The notes beneath the pieces were generated by a model. It saw nothing but the letters and a program-made list of their open reading frames with translations, was not told the origin of the DNA and ran no database searches. Of a stretch of 64,000 bases of DNA, positions 57,191 through 64,000 are shown in pieces (the first letter of the stretch is position 1; each line of letters starts with the position of its first letter). The translations under genes were made by a program, and so were the position numbers. Origin of the DNA: Saussurea involucrata (Eukaryota; Streptophyta; Magnoliopsida; Asterales; Asteraceae); contig CM066325.1 in the NCBI GenBank assembly GCA_033807775.1, positions 19,091,301 to 19,155,300 of the forward strand, read 5' to 3'.

Positions 57191-57822
57191 CTGGGCCCGC
57201 GATCGCGGGCTCCATCGCGGATTTTTGGGGTATTTTTGTAACATGGGAGAGATTTGTGGTATTTCAGTAAAACATGGTTTGACTTAGGGTATTTTAATTA
57301 ATTTCCCTAATATATATTGTCGGATATTTAATTTTAGCGTTTTTTATTATTATTTTCAACAAATTAAAACAAAATATTTATCAAGATTATATTTTATTTG
57401 AGCTAAATGATTTTATGAAAATAAAATTCCAGGAAAGATAAAATATTTTAATGGTAAAACTTAAGATTCAAGTATTATTTAATTACTTTGCTCATTAATA
57501 CTTATATTAAGAAGATATATGTTTGTGATAAAAAAACTTATTGAGAAAATTGAGGGACCATATATGTTATAAAAATGAAAAGTACTATGAAGGACCAAAT
57601 ATGTTAAAGTAGTTGGAGGGACTAATTTGTTAATAAGAATGAAAGTTGAGGGAGGGGAGGGTCACTAACGAAAATTAACTGACGGTGTTATGGGGAGGGA
57701 CCTTATCCTTTTTAAAACATGAAAGTATAGGGACTTTCTTCGTTAAATAAAAAGTTTAGGGACCTTACTCGTTATTTCATGTAAACCACAAGGACTAAAT
57801 TTGAATTTAACTCTATTTTAAA

Positions 57823-58507
57823 ACATATAAATCACAAGGACCAATCATGTAATTTACTTTTCTTTTTCAAGTCCTTTTCAAGGAAACTTCATTGAAAAAT
57901 TGTATGTCAACGTTCACGCGTTTTCAAATTAGAGGATGACTGTCTTATTTTCTCCGAATTTTATCCATCGATTTAAACTATTTATTATAAGAAAATATTT
58001 TCTAAAGATATTAATAAGAAAACGAAAGGGTGTATTTAACATGTTTCTAAAATCCAACGATTTATTTAACAATTTTTGAAATGTCTAAGGGTTTTTTTGT
58101 TCCAAAAAATTGTCCAAGGACTTAATCACTCCAAACACTAAAGTCCATTGGGTTTTTTAGACTTTTTCCTAATAAGAAAACGAAAGTTATGAATTTTACA
58201 AGAAGTAGAAAACAAACCAACATGCGATAAAAAGAGAACTAGAACACTACGAAGAAACGTGAAACCAACTTGAAGCGGACACAACAAAAACCAAACACGG
58301 TCAACTAAACAACAAAACATACTAAAGTTAACAACCGGCCGCACCAAAAAGTGTGAACCTAGGGATGGTCATCGAAACCTTACCCGCTGCACAAATCCGT
58401 CCAAGAAATATTTAAATCCTTGGCTCGAATTGAAATTCATTGAAAAAATAAAACACTTGATTTGCACCCACAAAATTCGTCTTTGTAATTATTAAAAAAG
58501 TATCTTA
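57823..58507. other. Intergenic DNA right of the MULE nest
   Basis: AT-rich, no credible gene. CAAGGACCAATCATGTAATTTAC at 57836 resembles a Mutator-type MITE end; a loose partner is at 43250, too weak to call. Confidence 0.5.
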
Positions 58508-58770
58508 GGGGCCGTTTACCAAATGCATATCTGGGTAAGTGCTTATCGGTAAAATTCAACACCATCACTTACTTACCAGGTAAGATTTTAGTCCACCAAA
58601 ACGGTATCGTAAACAACAATTTCCGCGCTAAGCGCTAACCGTGACAAGAGTCTTCGCCATCACTTACCGGGCAAGGACCCGCTTTAGCTTTTACCAGGTA
58701 AGATTCTTGGTCCTTGTCATATTGATCCTGTAAGGTAATGTGACTTGGTAAGCGTTTGGTAAACGATCTC
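58508..58770. mobile_element. Tourist-like MITE (263 bp), second member of its family
   Basis: GGGGCCGTTTACCAAATGC and inverted GCGTTTGGTAAACGATCTC, with TTA on both sides (58505-58507, 58771-58773). Related in sequence to 37123-37406. Confidence 0.5.
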
Positions 58771-58913
58771 TTATGCATTTGCATTTGATTGATACTATAG
58801 AGATTGTATTAGAAGTTTTTTATTTCAATTAGGCCGTGCGTACCACCTTCGGGTACCACGTCGGGTTCACCATCGGGTTGGGGGCGGGTAGGGCGGGTTG
58901 ACGGTACGGGTAG

Positions 58914-60362
58914 TGTAACAACCCATTTCAAAACAAGACGTAATAATAAATCGCCAAAACTTGGCCCAAGGTTCACACCATCAAAATTCAAAACTTTGGG
59001 TTTGCGGAACAACCCTAATTACAACTGAGAGTTTCTAATAACAAAAATGTAAAGGAAGTCCTCTAATGCCACGCCATGCCCGCTCTCACGCCTTCTCTTT
59101 ACCACTAGAAGAACTGCCCCTAACCTGCTTACCTGAAAAGGGTTTCAGTTTTGAAAATGCGAGGGTTAGACCACAAGGTCTAGTGAGATCCCTCTGTTAC
59201 AAACACACCACATTTATCATTTAAAACTTTGCGAAACATAAATCAACATGAAGTTTGGCAAATAACATATGGGACACACCCCCCATAACACGTCACACTA
59301 TGACATATGGGACACACCCCCCATAAGCGTCATACCATCAGATATGGGTCACACCCCCCATAAGTACCGCATCAGATCGTATGGGACACCCCCCATATAG
59401 CTCACATCATGCATAAGTAACATATATGCACATACATTAGTAAACACATTCGTACAAGTAAATAAACAAGTACCATCAAGCTTTGGTTAGAAAAACTCAC
59501 CTGATATGCTTACGTCCTTCTCCTACTCTGACCCGCACTTCCAAACGACCTACCTGGGCGAAAGGACGAAAACGCATAAGCCGACTGCATCACTTATCCG
59601 GACAAAACCTCTTTTCCGGACAACACCCCTTTTCCGGACAATACCCTTTTCCGGACAACACCCTTTTTTCGGACAACACAATACCTGGACAACACTATAC
59701 CCGAACAACTCTCCATATCCGGACAACTCCTATCCGGACAACTCCTATCTGGACAACATCATTCGACTGACGAACACTTACCCGGAAACACTCATCTGAA
59801 CAACGTGTCCGGACGTCCAGGGAGGTTTCCGGACGTCGACCTGCCCCCTTTTTGGAGCTGAAATTTACTAAATAGATCGAAATACTCGAAAAGGAGATTA
59901 GCAGCAATACCAAAGTCATTAACCTCAAAAGTTCCTGAAATCTTAGCAACTCAATCACACTACAGGGCCCAAACTCTCTCATTTAGTCTCATAACCCACT
60001 TCCAACACCAAAACCCCAAAATAACTATTCTGATAATCAAACCACAGATTCGAGATTAAAATGAGAGTTTACCTGGTGATTTCTTGCTGCAATTCGAATC
60101 CCAAACACACCCTGGCTTTCGATTTCCAAGTTCCAAGCTCCTTCTTCTCCAAAAGCCACAAGAGCTCCAAAAACTTCTTCCTTCTCTTTCTCCCAAAACA
60201 CAGCCGACACACACACTAAATTCAGACAAAATGGAATGTTTCTAGGGTTTTGTGCCCATTATATACCTTGTCCCATTTTACAAAATACCACCCTCAACTT
60301 CCATTTTATTAAATTTCCACCACAAGACTTTAAACTCTTCCACTTTGGACACGGTCACTACA
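58914..60362 (-). repeat. 3' LTR of a third chromovirus (1449 bp)
   Basis: On the plus strand from TGTAACAACCCATTTC to GGTCACTACA, with the polypurine tract (complement CTTTTGAGGGGGGAGTGT) next to it. It contains ATATGGGACACACCCCCCAT repeats (59265-59400) and TTCCGGACAACACC repeats (59595-59830). The conserved LTR core is at 59131-59194. The opposite LTR and a target duplication are outside the window. Confidence 0.5.
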
Positions 60363-62281
60363 ACACTCCCCCCTCAAAAGAATTCCGTCCCCGGAATTCA
60401 ATCCTCGAAAAGATGAGGGTACCTGGTCATCATATCTGATTCCACTTCCCACGTCGCCTCTCGTCCCTTATGATATCTCCACTGGACTTTAACCAGTATG
60501 ACCTCCCTATTCCTTGTTTTCCGAACTTTACTGTCCACAATCTCTATTGGCTCTTCTTCGTACCTCAATTTTTCGTCTATACAGACTTCTTCCAACGGAA
60601 TAGCCACATCAGTCTCGGCCAAACATTTCTTCAAGTTGGACACATGAAACGTCGAGTGAATTCTGCTCAACGCTTCCGGCAATTCCAACATGTACGCCAC
60701 TTCTCCCACACGCTTGGTGATGGCGAAAGGCCCAACGTATCTAGGCTTTAGCTTCCCCCGTTTTCCAAATCGGACAACTCCCTTCCACGGTGATACCTTG
60801 AGCATCACCTTATCCCCTACCGCGAACACGATAGGTTTTCTTCTTTTATTCGCGTACGCTATTTGACGATCCTGAGCCACCTTCAATCTTTCCCTGATCA
60901 CACTGATCTTATCGGCAGTTAATTGCACGATTTCCGGTCCTGCTAACTGCTTCTCTCCCACCTCATTCCAACACAACGGCGTCCTACACTTACGCCCATA
61001 CAATGCTTCAAACGGAGCCGCTTGAAGGCTGGCGTGATAGCTGTTGTTATACGAGAACTCGATCAACGGTAGGTGGGATTACCACAAACCCTTGAAATCT
61101 ATCACACAGGCACGCAACATGTCCTCCAAGGTCTGGATTGTCCTCTCGCTTTGCCCATCCGTCTGGGGGTGTTAGGCGGTGCTCAAACAAAGCCGCGTGC
61201 CTAACTCCCTTTGCAGACTCCTCCAAAACGACGACGTGAAGCGACTATCACGATCGGAGATAATGGACGACGACACTCCATGTCTCGTCACTATCTCATT
61301 GACATACAATCTGGCCACCCTCTCCAACGAATCGCTCTCCCGAATAGGTAGAAAGTGAGCCGACTTGGTGAGACGGTCAACTATCACCCATATAGCATCA
61401 TGACCCTTCGGGGTCCTTGGTAACTTTGTTACAAAGTCCATGGTAATACAGTCCCACTTCCACACGGGTATCTCTAAGGGATGCATTTCTCCATACGGCC
61501 TTTGGTGCTCAGCCTTGACCTTCAAACAGGTTACACAACGCTCCACAAAGTACGCGACATCTTTCTTCAACCCCGGCCACCAATACAGTTGCCTCAGATC
61601 TCGATACATCTTATTAGTACCCGGGTGAACAGAATATCGCGATTTATGCGCTTCTTCTAAGATTCGTTCACGCAGACCTCCCAACTTAGGGACCCATACT
61701 CGGTTTTCAAAACACTTCACCCCACTCGCATCACACCCTAAGGATGTCACATAGCCGACAATCCTCTCACTTTTCCACTTCTCCTCTACTAGAGCTTCCT
61801 CTTGAAACTTCCTGATCTCGTCCAACAGGTTAGGAACCACATCTACTCGAAAGGCCACCACTTTCGTTGTTTCTCTCCTTTCTTTCCGACTCAAGGCGTC
61901 GGCCACGACGTTCGCTTTACCCGGATGGTAAAGGATCTCGCAATCGTAATCACTCAAAAGCTCCACCCAACGACGTTGTCTCATATCCAGCTCTTTCTGA
62001 TCAAACAAATGCTGGAGACTCTTATGGTCAGAATAAATCTGACACTTAACCCCGTATAGGTAGTGTCTCCAAATCTTTAGCGCGAAAACCACCGCCGCTA
62101 ACTCCATATCATGCGTAGGATAATTCTTCTCGTGCTCTTTCAACTGACGGGACACATAGGCAATCACCTTTCCGTCTTGCATCAGAACGCACCCTAGCCC
62201 CAACTTAGACGCATCACTGTAGATTACAAATCCTTCGGTTCCATTAGGCAAGGATAGAACCGGAGCACTACTCAACTTGTC
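60363..62281 (-). pseudogene. Chromovirus pol fragment: RNase H, integrase, chromodomain
   Basis: Reading on the minus strand from 62281 the frame shows RNase H (FVIYSDASKLGLG), an HHCC finger, the integrase core, a GPY/F segment and an intact chromodomain (VKVQWRYHKGREATWEVESD), ending at 60398. Two in-frame stops interrupt the integrase: TAA at 61172-61174 where HPQTDGQSE is preceded by a lost Tyr, and TAA at 61079-61081 before SHLPLIEF. Reverse transcriptase, protease and gag are separated by the copia insertion at 62282 and lie beyond the window. Clearly dead, but closely related to the nested chromovirus and unlike it in retaining the chromodomain in frame. Confidence 0.5.
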
Positions 62282-63629
62282 TGTTGGACAACCTAAGGGG
62301 GGGGTAAGGTTGTATTTAAAATCTTTTTCTTTCAAAAAATCTTTGAACAAATAAATACAGTACAAACAATACAGTAAAAATAAAGCAGAGTATAAATAAG
62401 TAAATATACAACAATTATATAAACAGATATAATTTAAATGCACAGCGGAAATGTAAATAGATAAGGGAAAGAGAATACTTGACAACGATATTTTTAAAGT
62501 GGTTCACCAAACACAAAGTTGGCTAGTCCACCTCGAGAAAATAACACTTCTCGGAGATCCAATACGAAACGTGTTCTTTACGGTAGAAACACAAACCTTA
62601 ATACAACAAACGCGAAACACTCTTCTTTGAGAGATTAATGTGGATCACTCACTCTAATTCAAACACTTACAAGAGGGTATAAATTTTAATATGAATAATC
62701 ACTCTTGAATAAGGTTTATCACTTGGATATTTTTAGAGAGTTTGATCACTTGAGTTGTGTTGCTGATTCAACTAATCGAGAGATTTTAATCTGCTATCAA
62801 CTCAAGATTTCTTGCTCAAAAATTAATTTTATCAGTTTAAGTGATTTAGTGTGAGTAAGAAAGCAGCAGAATAATAATCAAATGCTGAGGGAGAATTTAT
62901 TGCTGAAGTTGGTGTAGTCTTGAATGCTGCTGGATGCATGTATTTATACTGGATGATCAACAGTCTTGAGGATTTCGCGGTATACCGCCAAACCATCGCG
63001 GTATACCTGCGTCAGAAAAAGGACACTGCAAGAAGAAGGTCAACCCTGCAAAAACAAACGGAATGTGTACCCGCGGTATACCGCGTTGCACATGGCGGTA
63101 TACCGCCTGATAGGGTTTCTGACAATAGAAGCTTCAAATGCAGAGGATGTGACAGGTGAACAGTACCCGCGGTATACCGCGTGGACCTTGGCGGTATACC
63201 GCCTGAATTTTTGTCCAATGAGAGCATGGCAACGCAGGGTTACAATCGGCTGATCACAATCTTGCAACAGTAAAAGGCATGGGATTTTAATAACATATAT
63301 ATATATATATCAAGTGATTTAATATATATAAAAAAATATTGTATATATATATATTTGATTCAAATATATTTATATAGATACGAAATATCCAAGTGATAAA
63401 ATATTTTAGGGTGTTTATCATTTTAAAATAAAATGACGAAACTCTTCAGACTTGGATTCTTCAGATAAAAAATTATCGAGATCATTTAAATATCTGCACA
63501 CTCAGATAAAATATTAGATAACAAAAAATGCGGTGTGTTTTGTAATCATCAAAATAAATATGGAGATGTGATTTTATGTGTACCAAAAATATATCATAAT
63601 ATTTAAAGCTGGGTACACTTGCACCAACA
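62282..63629 (-). repeat. 3' LTR of the partial copia element (1348 bp)
   Basis: Related to the 1233-bp LTR at 45217 at both ends but diverged in the middle. It carries six copies of GGTATACC palindromes (62977-63200). Confidence 0.5.
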
Positions 63630-63792
63630 ATCTCCCCCTTTTTGATGATGACAAACACAACGCTAAACACGAGAGCATACTCGGTTTCTCTCCCCCTTTT
63701 GTCGAAGCAAAAAGGGTTTAAGAAAGTCGCTTATGCTCCCCCTCGAAAGATGCTCCCCCTCAAAATATGAAATATTTGAGAGTTAGTATTTA

Positions 63793-63999
63793 TCAAGGGT
63801 TATACTCAAGCATGCCTAAACCAAGTCTTAATTTAAAGAACGCCTTCTTGTTTAGAGCTTTAGTGAAAATATCGGCCAAATTATCTTCCGAATCAACCTT
63901 TTCAAGCACGATTTTGCCTTTTTGAACATTATCTCGTAAAAAATGATGTCTCAATTCAATATGTTTGGTACGAGAATGCAAAACGGGATTTTTACTTAA
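63793..63999 (-). CDS. C-terminal end of copia RNase H / pol, partial
   Basis: The frame is open to the window edge. NPVLHSRTKHIELRHHFLRD is the conserved end of copia RNase H, followed by a typical NLADIFTKALNKKAF segment and a stop. It shows this copia element has, or had, pol, unlike the gag-only relative. The start is outside the window. Confidence 0.5.
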   Translation of the reverse strand, partial: LSKNPVLHSRTKHIELRHHFLRDNVQKGKIVLEKVDSEDNLADIFTKALNKKAFFKLRLGLGMLEYNP

Positions 64000-64000
64000 G

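Larger units (their letters stand above)
50346..57307 (-). mobile_element. Ulp1-carrying Mutator-like element (Kaonashi-type MULE)
   Basis: Terminal repeats of about 110 bp, beginning GGGAAATTAATTAAAATACC at both ends (inverted), carry a 9-bp duplication TAATATATA (50337-50345, 57308-57316). Just inside both ends are CCCGCGATCGCGGG palindromes. The right subterminal region (about 56899-57190) is a 148-bp unit twice. The element contains two gene candidates on the minus strand and no MuDR-type transposase that I can see. MULEs bearing ULP-like genes (Kaonashi) are known from Arabidopsis. Confidence 0.5.
45136..57813. mobile_element. Second foldback Mutator-like element, split by a copia element and a 7 kb MULE
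   Basis: Left end GAGGTAAATTCAAATTTGG pairs with the right end (complement of CTAAATTTGAATTTAACTC). The arms continue in mirror image through 49723-50150 and 57317-57813, with TATTTTAAA on both sides (45127-45135, 57814-57822). Without the two inserted elements it is about 1.2 kb and nearly all inverted repeat. It encodes nothing. Confidence 0.5.
62282..64000 (-). mobile_element. Ty1/copia element inserted in the chromovirus, partial
   Basis: The 3' LTR (62282-63629) and the 3' end of the internal region are present; the rest lies outside. LTR ends TGTTGGACAACCTA and TGCACCAACA and the following TCTCCCCCTTTTTGATGATG match the gag-only element. The target repeat should be TTGTC (62277-62281). 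Confidence 0.5.

Noticed and set aside
43250..57860. A further Mutator-type element enclosing the whole nest
   Set aside because: GTAAATTACAT at 43252 and its complement near 57850 pair only briefly and no 9-bp duplication was found.

Overview
The window is nuclear DNA from a flowering plant, most likely a eudicot and possibly Asteraceae (the family is a weak inference from the style of the repeats). It is dominated by LTR retrotransposons with iMet-tRNA primer sites, hAT, PIF/Harbinger and Mutator elements and tRNA-derived SINEs. The only clear host genes are two intron-containing lipid-transfer-protein genes. Nothing bacterial or organellar was seen.

Layout. (1) 1-27963: a 14.0 kb unit in direct tandem. 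Each unit is the internal part of a mostly non-coding Ty3/gypsy-type element (LTRs of 2.07 kb) carrying an 8.09 kb chromovirus in opposite orientation. The order is internal-LTR-internal-LTR; the LTR expected before base 1 lies outside. The array abuts a truncated third LTR (27964-29059). (2) 29060-31445: AT-rich DNA with a hAT MITE and direct repeats. (3) 31446-40975: an orphan exon, then a tandem segmental duplication. Both units carry a GPI-anchored-type lipid-transfer protein gene on the minus strand, and many transposon insertions are present in only one unit. (4) 40976-43410: small inverted-repeat elements. (5) 43420-57822: a nest of Mutator-like elements. A 1.7 kb foldback element (43420-45126) and a second long-terminal-inverted-repeat element (45136-57813) share one 9-bp target sequence. 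The second holds a gag-only copia element (45217-49717) and a 7 kb MULE (50346-57307) that encodes a multi-exon DUF1985-Ulp1 protease gene but no visible transposase. (6) 58508-64000: a Tourist-like MITE, then the LTR and pol remnant of another chromovirus, broken by a copia element whose gag and most of pol lie beyond the window.

How the parts relate. The divergences order the events in region 1: 14 substitutions between outer LTRs, about 7 between nested LTRs, and only 3 seen between the two 11.9 kb internal copies. So the outer element inserted first, the chromovirus then landed in it, and LTR-LTR unequal exchange then duplicated the whole. The outer element keeps a primer site, leader and polypurine tract resembling those of the nested chromovirus, so it may have been moved by that lineage. 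The gag-only copia element likewise shares its LTR ends and 3' untranslated region with the pol-bearing copia at the window end. All counts and splice positions were read by hand.
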